In this document: positions 27,116 through 36,260 of the stretch, piece by piece | How positions within the stretch are numbered: position 1 is the stretch's first letter | How the letters are laid out: each line of letters starts with the position of its first letter | Source of the DNA: G963663315 sp965214205 | Lineage (GTDB): Bacteria > Pseudomonadota > Gammaproteobacteria > Arenicellales > Poriferihabitantaceae | Assembly: GCA_965214205.1 (NCBI GenBank) | Contig: OZ243941.1 | Location: forward strand, 558,001-622,000 | Reading direction: 5' to 3' | DNA: 64,000 bases | Program-made: the position numbers and the translations under genes | Notes under the pieces: generated by a model | What the model was told of the DNA's origin: nothing | Database searches by the model: none | What the model saw: the letters and a program-made list of their open reading frames with translations, nothing else

Positions 27116-27146
27116 ATAGTACCCCCCCCCCCCCGCGCCAAGTCAA
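27116..27146 (-). promoter_or_regulatory. Promoter with a 13-G homopolymer in its spacer (RTX gene)
   Basis: On the minus strand TTGACT (27146-27141) is followed by TGGCGC, then thirteen G (27134-27122), then TACTAT (27121-27116). The spacer is 19 bases; loss of two G would give the preferred 17. The predicted start site is about 28 bases before the RTX ATG, leaving room for the GGAG ribosome site. Poly-G or poly-C tracts between -35 and -10 are known phase-variation devices, for example in Neisseria porA and opc. No expression data are available here. Confidence 0.75.
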
Positions 27147-27195
27147 TAGTCAGTCACGCGATCCGTCAAGCCGCCGGGGAAATACGATTGGAGAA

Positions 27196-27519
27196 CTATT
27201 CTGCGAAAATTTCAGCGAGGGTAAATAACACCGGTTCGTGATATGCGACGCTTAGATCGCCCATAGAACGCCCCAGGCGTGATTGATCAATGGTTCGAAG
27301 CTGATCCAGAGCTACCTCACCCATTTTACTATCATGGTTTACAAGCACTCTTGTGGGCCAGCCGCGTAAGCGTGTGGTCATTGGCGCAATGATCACCGTT
27401 TTCAGTTTGTCATTCATGGGGTCAGGTGAAACAACGAGAACAGGCCGACTTCCGGCCTGTTCGCTACCTTGAGAAGGGTTCAGGTTTACTCTCCAGACAC
27501 TGAAACGCCTGACCATCAT
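27196..27519 (-). CDS. mazF: MazF/PemK-family toxin
   Basis: A 108-residue ribonuclease-type toxin. VWRVNLNPSQGSEQAGSRPV contains the family core (substrate loop and GSEQxGxRPVLV), followed by KTVIIAPMTTRLRGWPTRV and ALDQLRTIDQSRLG. MazF toxins cut mRNA at short motifs. The start codon overlaps the antitoxin stop within ATGATG, the usual coupled arrangement. Length is normal. Confidence 0.92.
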   Translation of the reverse strand: MMVRRFSVWRVNLNPSQGSEQAGSRPVLVVSPDPMNDKLKTVIIAPMTTRLRGWPTRVLVNHDSKMGEVALDQLRTIDQSRLGRSMGDLSVAYHEPVLFTLAEIFAE

Positions 27520-27749
27520 TCCCACTCATGTCCGTCAACGGGGGATTCTGGCAAATCTTTCAGTAACATAGGTTCTTCATCGGCCCCTTGCCATAAAGCG
27601 ACATTGTTCCAATCTGCGCGAACATGACGCACAACGCGTTTGATTTCCAGTTCAATAACATCACCAGCTTTGGCGCTGATGGTATTCAATTCGCTGGCGG
27701 GTATGATGAGTCCGACACTATTGCCGACCGGGCGCAGTTTCGCTTGCAT
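27516..27749 (-). CDS. mazE: MazE-type AbrB-fold antitoxin
   Basis: A 77-residue protein. MQAKLRPVGNSVGLIIPASEL and AGDVIELEIKR form the AbrB/MazE swapped-hairpin DNA-binding domain. The acidic C-terminus (EEPMLLKDLPESPVDGHEWE) should bind and neutralise MazF. The ATG at 27749 has AAGGA eight bases upstream and is preferred over one at 27758. It precedes mazF, the common order. Confidence 0.92.
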   Translation of the reverse strand: MQAKLRPVGNSVGLIIPASELNTISAKAGDVIELEIKRVVRHVRADWNNVALWQGADEEPMLLKDLPESPVDGHEWE

Positions 27750-27779
27750 AATGATCATCCTTTCGGGTGGTAATAATAT

Positions 27780-27789
27780 TGTTATAACA
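27780..27789. promoter_or_regulatory. Palindrome TGTTATAACA upstream of mazE (candidate operator)
   Basis: A perfect 10-base palindrome in an AT-rich stretch about 31 bases upstream of the mazE ATG, overlapping the likely promoter. MazE-MazF complexes repress their own promoters through such sites. The role here is inferred from position only. Confidence 0.45.
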
Positions 27790-27948
27790 TTCTGGCGTTA
27801 TTTACTCGTGAGGTCAAGTGTGGTTTGCTCAAGCGGCACGGAGATAACCGGCGTATGTTTATGCACCTCAATCCAGTATAATTCGGCGTACCAGATGCCG
27901 ATGCGGGGTACGCATCCGGCCATTTAATTCCTGAACTTCGGATTCACT

Positions 27949-28863
27949 ATGACAACACTAGCCTTCTTTGAAGGGGAAATCGTTCCCATTGACCAGGCGA
28001 AGGTGAGCATCACCAATCATACATTGCACTATGGCACCGGCTGCTTCGCCGGTATCCGTGGCTACTGGAACCAGAACCAGCAACAACTCCATATTTTCCG
28101 AATGGCGGATCATTACGAACGGTTCCTGAACAGTGTCCGGTTTCTGCACGGTGAAATTGACTACAGCAACGAACAGCTCCAGGAAATCACCCTGACATTA
28201 TTGAGAAGGGAAGGCTGGAAGGAAAATATCTATGTCCGGCCAATCGCCTACAAGGACGAAGGCTTTTACCGGGTCTGGCTGCATGACGCGAAAGACAAGG
28301 TCGCCATTTCCAGCCAGGCGGTTGACCATTATCTCGGCAAGGATGAGGGAGTCCGGGTCACGGTGAGCAGTTGGCGGCGGGTGGACGATAACGCAATCCC
28401 CGCCAGAGGGAAGGTCAATGGCGCTTATGTGAACAGTTCGCTGGCAAAAAGTGACGCCATGTTAAGCGGGTTCGATGAGGCGATCCTGCTGAACCAGGAC
28501 GGTCATGTGTCCGAAGCATCCGCGGCAAACTTCGTGATGGTCAGGAACGGGACTTTTATCACGCCGCCGGTCACCGCCAATCTGCTCGAAGGAATCGTCA
28601 GAAAATCATTGATTGAAGTGGCCAGGGACCGACTCAAAATCCCGGTGGAAGAAAGGGAAATCGACCGCTCCGAACTGTATATCGCCGATGAGGCGTTTTT
28701 CTGTGGTACCGGGGTGCAAATGGCGGCCATCAACAGTATTGACCACCGCCCGATTGGAGATGGCGGCAAGGGGCCGGTTACCCGGGAAATCGAGGAATTG
28801 TTCCGCCGTATCCTGCTCGGCGAGGAAGAGGACTACCGGCATTGGGTCACCGCAGTCTACTGA
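27949..28863 (+). CDS. ilvE: Branched-chain amino acid aminotransferase
   Basis: A 304-residue fold-IV PLP aminotransferase. FFEGEIVPIDQAKVS and LHYGTGCFAGIRGY open the protein. ARGKVNGAYVNSSLAKSDA holds the region of the PLP lysine, and SEASAANFVMVRNG and EVAFFCGTG-like ADEAFFCGTGVQMAA follow. It interconverts leucine, isoleucine and valine with their 2-oxo acids. Length matches IlvE. The serine-hydrolase gene follows closely and may be coupled. Confidence 0.93.
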   Translation: MTTLAFFEGEIVPIDQAKVSITNHTLHYGTGCFAGIRGYWNQNQQQLHIFRMADHYERFLNSVRFLHGEIDYSNEQLQEITLTLLRREGWKENIYVRPIAYKDEGFYRVWLHDAKDKVAISSQAVDHYLGKDEGVRVTVSSWRRVDDNAIPARGKVNGAYVNSSLAKSDAMLSGFDEAILLNQDGHVSEASAANFVMVRNGTFITPPVTANLLEGIVRKSLIEVARDRLKIPVEEREIDRSELYIADEAFFCGTGVQMAAINSIDHRPIGDGGKGPVTREIEELFRRILLGEEEDYRHWVTAVY

Positions 28864-28889
28864 CCGCACCCCGACCCCGCCAAACAACC

Positions 28890-30050
28890 GTGATTGCACG
28901 CCCCGAAAACCTGGGTCTGGAAAACTGGCGGCAATATCCGAACAGCCAGTGGAGCTTCCAGCATGTTCGTCAATTGATTCCGACCGCGGAAATTAAGTGT
29001 GGTCAGCAAACCCGATCCGCTCCGGCAAACAACCGACAGGATTTTCAGGCTGAAGTCGTCACTGGCCCGGCCGGAAGCTGCACATTGAGCCAGTTGCTCG
29101 AATGGTCCAAAACCGATGGCCTCCTGATTCTGCATCACGGCAAAACCGTCTGTGAATGGACTGCGCCCCACTTCGACACCCGCAACCCGCATATTCTTTT
29201 TTCGTGCAGTAAATCCGTCACAGCGATGCTGGCTGGCATTCTGGAAAATCAGGGAGTGATCGATTCACGCCATCCGGTGATCCGATACCTGCCCGAAGCC
29301 AGGAACAGCGCCTATGGAAACTGCACCCTGCGTCATGTCCTGGATATGTCGGTAGCCCTTGATTTTGAAGAAAACTACACGGACCCGGAAAGTGAGTATA
29401 TTCAATACCGCGTCGCCACCGGATGGAACCCGGTCAACCAGGAAAATCCGGGGCCGGCGCTGGAAGAGTTTCTCTATACCCTGAAACAATCCAATGAGGA
29501 ACACGGTCACGCCTTTCTCTATCGGTCTCCGAATACCGACCTGCTGGGTCTGACGCTGGAGCGAGCGGCCGGCGCTCCGGTCGCCGAATTGTTTTCAGAA
29601 CTGATCTGGCGACCCATGGGGGCACAGTCCGACGGCTATATCACATTGGACCGTTGCGGTCTTGGACGCACCGCGGGAGGAATCTGTGTGACGCTCGCCG
29701 ACTTCGCCCGGCTTGGGCATCTGATGCTGGACAACCGCGGTCCCGACGGCGATGAAATCATTCCTTCACGCTGGATTAAAGACACGTTCAACGAGGGGGA
29801 CAAGGGAGCCTGGGACCGCGGCAACTACGCTCATCGGGCGCCGCGCGGGAAATATCGCAGCCAGTGGTATCAGTCCGGCGATGAGGACGGCTCAATCAAT
29901 GCCAGGGGGATTCACGGTCAAAACCTCTATATCAATCCGACCCGGTCGGTCGTGATTGCCCGTTTTGCCTCACACCCCGCCCCCCTGAACGATGCGGTCA
30001 GCAATGCCTGCTTCGGGGCATTCGATCAAATCGCGAAGATGCTGGCCTGA
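28890..30050 (+). CDS. Beta-lactamase-family serine hydrolase
   Basis: A 386-residue class C beta-lactamase/esterase-type protein. FSCSKSVTAMLAG gives the SxxK nucleophile box, YRSPNTDLLGLTLER occupies the second-motif position, and GRTAGGICVTLADFARLGHLML is typical of this family. No signal peptide is evident, so it may be a cytoplasmic esterase or peptidase rather than an antibiotic resistance enzyme. I prefer the GTG at 28890 (IARPENLGLENW); a TTG at 28842 would overlap ilvE. Confidence 0.8.
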   Translation: MIARPENLGLENWRQYPNSQWSFQHVRQLIPTAEIKCGQQTRSAPANNRQDFQAEVVTGPAGSCTLSQLLEWSKTDGLLILHHGKTVCEWTAPHFDTRNPHILFSCSKSVTAMLAGILENQGVIDSRHPVIRYLPEARNSAYGNCTLRHVLDMSVALDFEENYTDPESEYIQYRVATGWNPVNQENPGPALEEFLYTLKQSNEEHGHAFLYRSPNTDLLGLTLERAAGAPVAELFSELIWRPMGAQSDGYITLDRCGLGRTAGGICVTLADFARLGHLMLDNRGPDGDEIIPSRWIKDTFNEGDKGAWDRGNYAHRAPRGKYRSQWYQSGDEDGSINARGIHGQNLYINPTRSVVIARFASHPAPLNDAVSNACFGAFDQIAKMLA

Positions 30051-30089
30051 AGTCCCGGTTCAGCGCATGCGGCGCGATCCGGCCCCGCG

Positions 30090-31625
30090 TCACTGCCCCT
30101 TGCGCCGACCCTGTACGATCTGGTCCAGGATCATGGCGCAGAACAGGATCGAAAAACCGGCCAGAATACCCTGCCCGACCGAAGCGTACTGCAGGGCTTC
30201 CAGCACATCCTCACCGAGCCCCTTGGCTCCGATCAGGGACGCCACCACCACCATGGCCAGACTCAGCATGATGGTCTGGTTGACGCCAGCGAGAATGGAA
30301 GGCGCCGCCAGAGGCAGGTCCACTTTCTGCAGCAGGTACCATTTGGACGCGCCGTAGGCGATCGCGGCCTCACGGATATGCTCCGGCACGCCCCGCAGTC
30401 CCAGCACCGTCAGACGCACCACCGGGGTGCCGCCGAAAATCATCGTGGTAACGATGGCGGCCGGCTTGCCGGTGCCGAAGAACGCGATCACCGGAATCAT
30501 GAATACAAAAGCCGGCATGGTCTGCATGAAATCCATGATCGGGCGAAGCACGGCATACACCCGCTGACGGCGGGCGCAGAACATACCGACCGGAATCCCG
30601 ATGGAAATGCTGATCAGCGCCGCCGTTCCCAACAGGGCCAGGGTGGTCATGGCCTTCTCCCAGAAACCCAGCAACCCCATGTAGGCGAGAAACGCGGCGG
30701 ACCAGACCGCGGTGCGCGGCCCGGCTGAAAGCCAGGTCAGCAACACGATGAAACTGGCGATCACAATCCACGGCGACTCCACAAATACCACCTCAAGAGC
30801 ATCCAGCAAGGTCCGGATACCCCACGTAATAATGTCGAAAAACCACTCACCCTTGAGCACGGCCCAAGTGAAAAACTGCTTGACCCAATCAATGGCGGTC
30901 AAACGATACTCGGGGCTGGTCGGAAACTCCATCAACAACGAATATCGTCCGGGAAAGCTGTAGTGCATCACACAGGCAATAACGACAATGACGAAGAAAA
31001 AAGCGCTCAGCCCGGTGCGCAGACTACTGATTCCATGGGATACGCTGCGGTCGGAGAGCCAGTCAGAGAAACGGCGCTCGAGAACGATGTTAGCAAGCAG
31101 GCCCTCGGTCAGTTTGACGACGATCAGCAGGACCAGCCCGGTCAGCGCCACATAGACCGCACTCTCCTCGATGCGGACCACTTCCCGCTGCAATTCGAGA
31201 ATACCGGATTCCAGTGAGTCAATAGCTCTCCTGAAGACATCCACATTAGCGGCGTTGGCTTCAATGGCAGTCTCCAACTGCTGTCGGCGGAATTCCAGAG
31301 TGCCCTGCACGCTCTCCATGCGGTTTCTGGCCTCTGCGGCCAAGTCTCCGAAAAGCCCCCTGGCGATCTGGATGAAGCCGAACGTCTCCAGAACCGCGAA
31401 CGGCATGCACCAATTCCACAGCCCCCGCATGCCGTACCAGATCGGCCCCAGCAACGCCGCCACCAGATTAAAACTCCAGCGCAGCCCGGACTGGCTACCG
31501 AGCTTGTCAAACACGCGAAGATAATAATCCTGTCCGACGCCGACAAACTCCCGCGCCAACTCCGCGTGATCTTCCCGCAATTCGTCCGCGGGTATGGATT
31601 GCGTTTCCTCCATCGACTGGTTCAT
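30090..31625 (-). CDS. proW: Glycine betaine/proline ABC transporter permease (ProW-like) with long N-terminal extension
   Basis: A 511-residue permease. The core inner-membrane domain (about residues 290-500) contains the EAA loop region REAAIAYGASKWYLLQKVDLPLA and a PAFVFMIPVIAFFG helix, as in ProW/OpuAB. The first 180 residues are extra: a hydrophobic patch (GPIWYGMRGLWNWCMPFAV) followed by a coiled coil near 85-150 (QQLETAIEANAANVDVFRR). Typical ProW is about 350 residues. It overlaps proV by four bases and ends the proXVW operon. Confidence 0.88.
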   Translation of the reverse strand: MNQSMEETQSIPADELREDHAELAREFVGVGQDYYLRVFDKLGSQSGLRWSFNLVAALLGPIWYGMRGLWNWCMPFAVLETFGFIQIARGLFGDLAAEARNRMESVQGTLEFRRQQLETAIEANAANVDVFRRAIDSLESGILELQREVVRIEESAVYVALTGLVLLIVVKLTEGLLANIVLERRFSDWLSDRSVSHGISSLRTGLSAFFFVIVVIACVMHYSFPGRYSLLMEFPTSPEYRLTAIDWVKQFFTWAVLKGEWFFDIITWGIRTLLDALEVVFVESPWIVIASFIVLLTWLSAGPRTAVWSAAFLAYMGLLGFWEKAMTTLALLGTAALISISIGIPVGMFCARRQRVYAVLRPIMDFMQTMPAFVFMIPVIAFFGTGKPAAIVTTMIFGGTPVVRLTVLGLRGVPEHIREAAIAYGASKWYLLQKVDLPLAAPSILAGVNQTIMLSLAMVVVASLIGAKGLGEDVLEALQYASVGQGILAGFSILFCAMILDQIVQGRRKGQ

Positions 31626-32707
31626 GATGTCTCTGTCCCCTCAATGACGGTGGTTAACAGGTCGGGCCGAGTAATGACACCCTGAGCGCGTCCGGCGCTG
31701 TCATTGATGCGAATGGGCCTCTCGCTGGCAATGGCGGCGCGAATCAGGACACTCAGATTGTCTGTAAGCAGAAATTCCGGCGCGTCGTCCGGCAGCGGTC
31801 CATGCGCCTTCTCGTATTCCACCAGCGGCTGCATGACCGTTTCCGCCCGCACCACCTTGAGCCGGGATATCCCGGCAACGAAATCCGCGACATAGTCATC
31901 CGCGGGGTGCATGACGATATCCGCCGGTTTACCGATCTGTACCACATGACCATCCCGCATGATGGCGATACGATGACCGATACGCACCGCTTCGTCGAGG
32001 TCGTGCGTGATAAAAACCGTCGTTTTTTTCATTTCAGACGCCAGCGCCATGAACTCGGACTGCAACTGACGGCGGATCAGCGGGTCCAGCGCGCTGAACG
32101 GTTCATCCATCAGCAGAATTTCAGGGTCCGCGGCGATGGCGCGGGCCAACCCCACGCGCTGTTGCATACCGCCGGACAATTCATGCGCGAACTTGTTGCC
32201 CCATCCGCCCAACTCCACCATCGCCAGCGTCTTTTCCGCCACCTGCATACGGCGGTTCTTACTGATTCCACGGATTTCCAACGGCATGGCAATATTATCC
32301 AGTACCGAACGGTGAGGCATCAGCGCAAAATTCTGGAAAACCATGGCAATGTGTTCGTTGCGGAACCGGCGCAACGTACTCTCTTCCATCTCCATCACAT
32401 CCTGTCCACCAACCATGATGCGCCCCGCGGAAGGCTCCAGCAATCGGTTGACGTGTCTCACCAGTGTGGACTTGCCGCTTCCGGACAAGCCCATGACGCA
32501 GAAAATTTCACCGCGCTCCACCTCGAAACTGACATCGGCCACTCCGACCACGCAGTTATATTTCTCCAGCGTCTCCGCCTTGGAATATCCCTCGTTCCGG
32601 ATGCCGGACAAGGCGGCCTGCCACTGGTCGCCAAAAACCTTCCAGACACCCTCCACCCGGATCGCGCCGGCCTCGGCGGCGCCCGGTGTATCAAACTCTT
32701 TATCCAT
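31622..32707 (-). CDS. proV: Glycine betaine/proline ABC transporter ATPase (ProV-like)
   Basis: A 361-residue ATPase. Walker A is MGLSGSGKSTLVRHVNRLLEP, given here in parts: GLSGSGKST near residue 73. The signature is ELSGGMQQRVGLARA, Walker B is ILLMDEPFSALDP, the switch His lies in VFITHDLDEAVRIGH, and a C-terminal CBS-like unit (VLIRAAIASERPIRINDS) may sense ionic strength as in OpuA. I prefer the ATG at 32707, because a TTG at 32734 lies within an intergenic hairpin. proW overlaps its end by four bases. Confidence 0.9.
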   Translation of the reverse strand: MDKEFDTPGAAEAGAIRVEGVWKVFGDQWQAALSGIRNEGYSKAETLEKYNCVVGVADVSFEVERGEIFCVMGLSGSGKSTLVRHVNRLLEPSAGRIMVGGQDVMEMEESTLRRFRNEHIAMVFQNFALMPHRSVLDNIAMPLEIRGISKNRRMQVAEKTLAMVELGGWGNKFAHELSGGMQQRVGLARAIAADPEILLMDEPFSALDPLIRRQLQSEFMALASEMKKTTVFITHDLDEAVRIGHRIAIMRDGHVVQIGKPADIVMHPADDYVADFVAGISRLKVVRAETVMQPLVEYEKAHGPLPDDAPEFLLTDNLSVLIRAAIASERPIRINDSAGRAQGVITRPDLLTTVIEGTETS

Positions 32708-32720
32708 CCTGTAAATGATG

Positions 32721-32745
32721 GAAGCGCCGGTCAAGCCGGCGCTTC
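32721..32745. other. Intercistronic hairpin between proX and proV
   Basis: GAAGCGCCGG pairs perfectly with CCGGCGCTTC across the loop TCAAG, in the 71-base space between proX and proV. Such stems commonly let the binding-protein mRNA outlast or exceed that of the distal ATPase and permease genes. No T-run follows, so full termination is unlikely. Confidence 0.65.
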
Positions 32746-32778
32746 TGGTGGCAGGATGTCAGCAGGTACGCCGGAACC

Positions 32779-33744
32779 TCAAAGGCCCAGCCAGCCATCC
32801 ACGCGCTCGCTGTTTTCGGCCACCCATTGCTTCGCCACCTCCGCGGCGTCACGACCGTTTCCGGCGATTTCAAAAGCGAAGTAACTGACGGTCGCGGTAT
32901 CCAGAGCCATGTTGGCGAGAAGTCCGGCGATGATCGGGGAACGGGATTCCAGAGACTTCGACCAGGCAACCTGGACATTTTTCAGGGCATCCTCGGTCAT
33001 GACCGTGGATTTCTCGAACCAGTCCGGATCTTCCTTCGGCTGCACCATGACATATTTTTCCGGATCGAATGCCGGCTCCTCCAGGGTAACCACGTCATAC
33101 ATGTACCAGATTGCATGGGGAGCATAGCAATAGAAGGCATAACCGGTATCCTTGGCCAGCCGGTCTCCCACTTCGGCCACCATGACACTCTGCTCCGCGC
33201 GCACGGGTTCCATGAAATCCATCAACCCGTAATCCCGCACCTTGACCTCATTGACGTTGGCGGACGCCCAGCCCGGCGCGCCAATCCAGATCTCGCCCTT
33301 GCCGTTACCGTCACCGTCCATCAGCGCGGCCACTTCCGGGCGGGCCAGGTCGAAAATCGAAGTCACATTGTTTGCCTCGGAAAATGCCTTCGAGACACAA
33401 AAGTTCTGCTTGCCCTGATAAGGGTTCTGGCTCAATGCCACCGTTCCCTTGCCGTCCACATATTCCTTGGTGAAGTTTTCCTGGTTGGGCAGCCAGACAT
33501 CAGGATGCACGTCGATATCGCCCTTGCCCTGGTCCATCGCCTGGAAGATTGTGGCGTTGGTTCCGGGAACGAGCTCCGCCGTACCGCCAATCTTATCTTC
33601 CACAACCACCTTGATCAGATTGGCGATTGCCTGTGCGCCGGTCCAGGCCGGCGTGCCGATGTTGACGCTTTCCGCGGCGCTGGCCGTGCCGGAAGCCATC
33701 AACATGCCGGTGGCGATGAGTATTGGGGTCAATTTTGATTTCAT
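32779..33744 (-). CDS. proX: Glycine betaine ABC transporter substrate-binding protein (ProX/OpuAC)
   Basis: A 321-residue periplasmic protein with a signal peptide (MKSKLTPILIATGMLMASG, cleavage after ASA at residue 23). VNIGTPAWTGAQAIANLIK and the aromatic-rich YAFYCYAPHAIWYMYD suit an OpuAC quaternary-amine pocket. It is first in the proX-proV-proW operon, unlike the E. coli proVWX order. The exact ligand (betaine, choline, dimethylsulfoniopropionate or another) cannot be set from sequence. Confidence 0.9.
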   Translation of the reverse strand: MKSKLTPILIATGMLMASGTASAAESVNIGTPAWTGAQAIANLIKVVVEDKIGGTAELVPGTNATIFQAMDQGKGDIDVHPDVWLPNQENFTKEYVDGKGTVALSQNPYQGKQNFCVSKAFSEANNVTSIFDLARPEVAALMDGDGNGKGEIWIGAPGWASANVNEVKVRDYGLMDFMEPVRAEQSVMVAEVGDRLAKDTGYAFYCYAPHAIWYMYDVVTLEEPAFDPEKYVMVQPKEDPDWFEKSTVMTEDALKNVQVAWSKSLESRSPIIAGLLANMALDTATVSYFAFEIAGNGRDAAEVAKQWVAENSERVDGWLGL

Positions 33745-33960
33745 GATTATGGGTCTCTTGGTTGGTGATTGGTTTTGGTCCTGATCGTGTCCACTGTAGA
33801 TGGAACGGGTCCGGTGTCACTATGCAGGCTAAACGGGCGATCATATTCGATCAGGCTCGATAAACCAACCCCGACGCCGACAGTGTCGATTCCCGCCCCC
33901 GATCAGGGCCGACAAGCAGGCTTTTCGCGGAAACAGGCCGCCAGGAATGCCCCACCGGCA

Positions 33961-35901
33961 TCATTCTGCCTTCAGATTGATTCGCTTCTCCAGGTCTTCC
34001 AGAGTTTCCATGGCGTCAATCCAGTCGGCCTCAACCGACTTCAATCCTCGCTCAAGGTCCACCTTGCCCTGCATCATGCCGGCCAGTTCAGCCGTGCCTC
34101 GCGTCTGATAGGTCTCGGGGGCATTCAGAATGATATCCAGAGATTCGATATCCTGTTGGATTTTCAGCATTTCACGTTCCAGACTTTCCACTGTTTCGCG
34201 TTGCGGCCTGAGTCGTTGTCGAAGCTGCGCGGCTACCTGTCTGCGCTCTTTTTTCGACAGCCGGTTGGCGCTGTTTTTAACGCCGCTTTCCGGGCGCCCG
34301 GTTTCCCGCGTGTCAGGAGGCTCCGCTCTATGCGCATTTCTCAATATCCTCAGCCAGGCTTCCATATCGTCACCAAACTCTCTGACTTCACCGGATTGAA
34401 TCAATACCAGTTGGTCGGTCACGCTGTTGATCAGGCTGCGGTCATGGGAAACCAGAACAATCGCTCCTTCATAGTTCTGCATAGCCATGTTCAGGGCATG
34501 CCGCATTTCCATGTCGAGATGGTTGGTCGGCTCATCCAGTAACAACAAATCGGGACCGGCGTAAATCAATAGCGCCAGCGCCAGTCTGGCTTTTTCTCCA
34601 CCTGAAAACGGCGCGATCACCTGATTGACCCGTTCCCCGCGAAAATCGAATCCGCCCAGGTATCGTCTGAGTTCCTGGGTGGCGGCGCTGGGATAGTGGC
34701 GTTGAAACTGCTCCATCGGGGTCAACCCCGCATCCAGTTGTTCAAGCTGATGCTGCGCAAAATAACCCGTTTTCAGGTTTCTGGCCGCCAGCCTGGAACC
34801 GCTCGACGGCGCCAGTTCGCCAGCCATGACTTTGATCAATGTTGATTTTCCGGCGCCATTGGCGCCCAGCAATCCGATGCGGTCTCCGCCTGAAATCGAC
34901 AGGGTTACATTGTGAAGGACGGTCTGTTCACCATATCCGGCATCCACTTCATCCAGTTTGAGAATAGGGTCGGACAGACGGGCACAGGGTCTAAACTCGA
35001 AACTGAACGGCGACCCGACATGGGCGGGAGCGGTATCGCGGAGCTTCTCAAGCGCCTTGATCCGGCTTTGCGCCTGCCGCGCCTTGCTCGCCTTGTATCG
35101 AAAACGGCGTATGTAGTTTTCCATGTGCGCCGCTTTTTTCTGCTGCTTTTCGTACAGACTCCGTTCATTTGCCAACTTCTCGGCGCGCTGCCGCTCGAAT
35201 TGGGTATAGTTCCCCGGGTAGCAGTGAATCCGGTCGCCCTCAATATGAAATATTTGTCGGCAGCAACCGTCGATCAATTCCCGGTCATGGGAAATCAGGA
35301 TCAATGTGCCCGGATATTTCTTCAACCACTCCTCCAGCCAGACGATGGCGTCCAGGTCGAGGTGATTGGTCGGCTCATCCAGCAGCAGCAGGTCCGAGGG
35401 CGCCATTAACGCCTGGGCCAGATTCAGCCTGACCCGCCACCCTCCCGAAAAGGCAGAAGTCGGGTTATGGAACTCGCTCGCCCTGAACCCCAGACCGGAT
35501 AACAGTTTGGCCGCTCTCGCCGGAGCGCTGTAGCCATCCATGTCCTCCATCTTCGAGTAGAGCCGCGCGCTGTCTTCGTTATGCTGTCCATCCAGCGCCG
35601 CCAGATCCAACTGCACTTTCCGGAACATCCGGTCTCCATCCATCACATGATCCAGAGCGCTGCGGTCATTGTCGGGAGTTTCCTGGGCGACATGGGAAAC
35701 CCGCATCGCCGCAGGCAAATAAAGGTCACCCTGATCCACGCTGATTTCGCCCAGAAGCGCGGCGAACAGACTGGACTTGCCGCTGCCGTTATCCCCGATC
35801 AACCCAATCTTGTCACCCTGATAAATATTCCGGGAGACCTTTTCGAACAGCAACTGGCTGCCGCGGCGTAAAGCGATGTTCTGCATCCTTATCATGGGCA
35901 A
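33961..35901 (-). CDS. ABC-F ATPase (YheS-like translation factor)
   Basis: A 646-residue protein without membrane helices and with two ATPase domains. The Walker A loops are GDNGSGKSSLFAALLG and GANGAGKSTLIKVMAG, the signatures are FSGGWRVRLNLAQAL and FSGGEKARLALALL, and the Walker B boxes are LLLLDEPTNHLDLD and LLLLDEPTNHLDME. The interdomain linker (about 240-290, KQQKKAAHMENYIRRFR) is the charged P-site-tRNA-interacting motif, and residues 560-645 form a coiled coil. This fits YheS/Uup-type ABC-F factors acting on ribosomes; YheS is the closer match by length and N-terminus. Confidence 0.88.
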   Translation of the reverse strand: MPMIRMQNIALRRGSQLLFEKVSRNIYQGDKIGLIGDNGSGKSSLFAALLGEISVDQGDLYLPAAMRVSHVAQETPDNDRSALDHVMDGDRMFRKVQLDLAALDGQHNEDSARLYSKMEDMDGYSAPARAAKLLSGLGFRASEFHNPTSAFSGGWRVRLNLAQALMAPSDLLLLDEPTNHLDLDAIVWLEEWLKKYPGTLILISHDRELIDGCCRQIFHIEGDRIHCYPGNYTQFERQRAEKLANERSLYEKQQKKAAHMENYIRRFRYKASKARQAQSRIKALEKLRDTAPAHVGSPFSFEFRPCARLSDPILKLDEVDAGYGEQTVLHNVTLSISGGDRIGLLGANGAGKSTLIKVMAGELAPSSGSRLAARNLKTGYFAQHQLEQLDAGLTPMEQFQRHYPSAATQELRRYLGGFDFRGERVNQVIAPFSGGEKARLALALLIYAGPDLLLLDEPTNHLDMEMRHALNMAMQNYEGAIVLVSHDRSLINSVTDQLVLIQSGEVREFGDDMEAWLRILRNAHRAEPPDTRETGRPESGVKNSANRLSKKERRQVAAQLRQRLRPQRETVESLEREMLKIQQDIESLDIILNAPETYQTRGTAELAGMMQGKVDLERGLKSVEADWIDAMETLEDLEKRINLKAE

Positions 35902-35936
35902 AGCGTAACCATCAGACTATTGGGATGATTGCCATT

Positions 35937-35954
35937 CTGTTCCACCTGGAACAG
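35937..35954. promoter_or_regulatory. 18-bp palindrome upstream of the ABC-F gene
   Basis: CTGTTCCACCTGGAACAG is a perfect dyad with a two-base centre, 36 bases before the ABC-F start codon, a typical operator position. It has CTGT...ACAG ends like a LexA box but ten rather than eight central bases, so LexA is unlikely. The cognate regulator is unknown. Confidence 0.5.
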
Positions 35955-36260
35955 TTCCGTCAACCGGGATCAAGTGCGTGATGGGATATCAATCCTCGAC
36001 TTCCTGATGCCAGTATTCATTGATATTATGATGGAACACCCGCATGAGTACTGGGGACGGCCGTTTTATCCTGTGATTTAGTGAGTGGTATTTTTCCCAA
36101 AAGCAGGTTAATCGTGACATGGCGGCACGACCCTTGTTTCGTTATGTTTTCCGTTGATATTCCCGAAAGCCGGTTAACAAATCCTTGAATGTGTTCGGGG
36201 AATATTTGTCGTAACTCTCATTGTTGTCGTTTCCCTGTCATCGCTACACCGTACCACAAG
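35955..36260. other. Gene-free spacer with an imperfect direct repeat
   Basis: About 300 AT-richer bases between the ABC-F promoter region and the hepT stop. No convincing gene or RNA was recognised. TTCCCAAAAGCAGGTTAA (36094-36111) and TTCCCGAAAGCCGGTTAA (36160-36177) match at 16 of 18 positions, 66 bases apart, and could be paired regulator sites or remains of a duplication. Confidence 0.5.

Noticed and set aside
35937..35954. LexA box
   Set aside because: The CTGT and ACAG ends are spaced by ten bases rather than eight.
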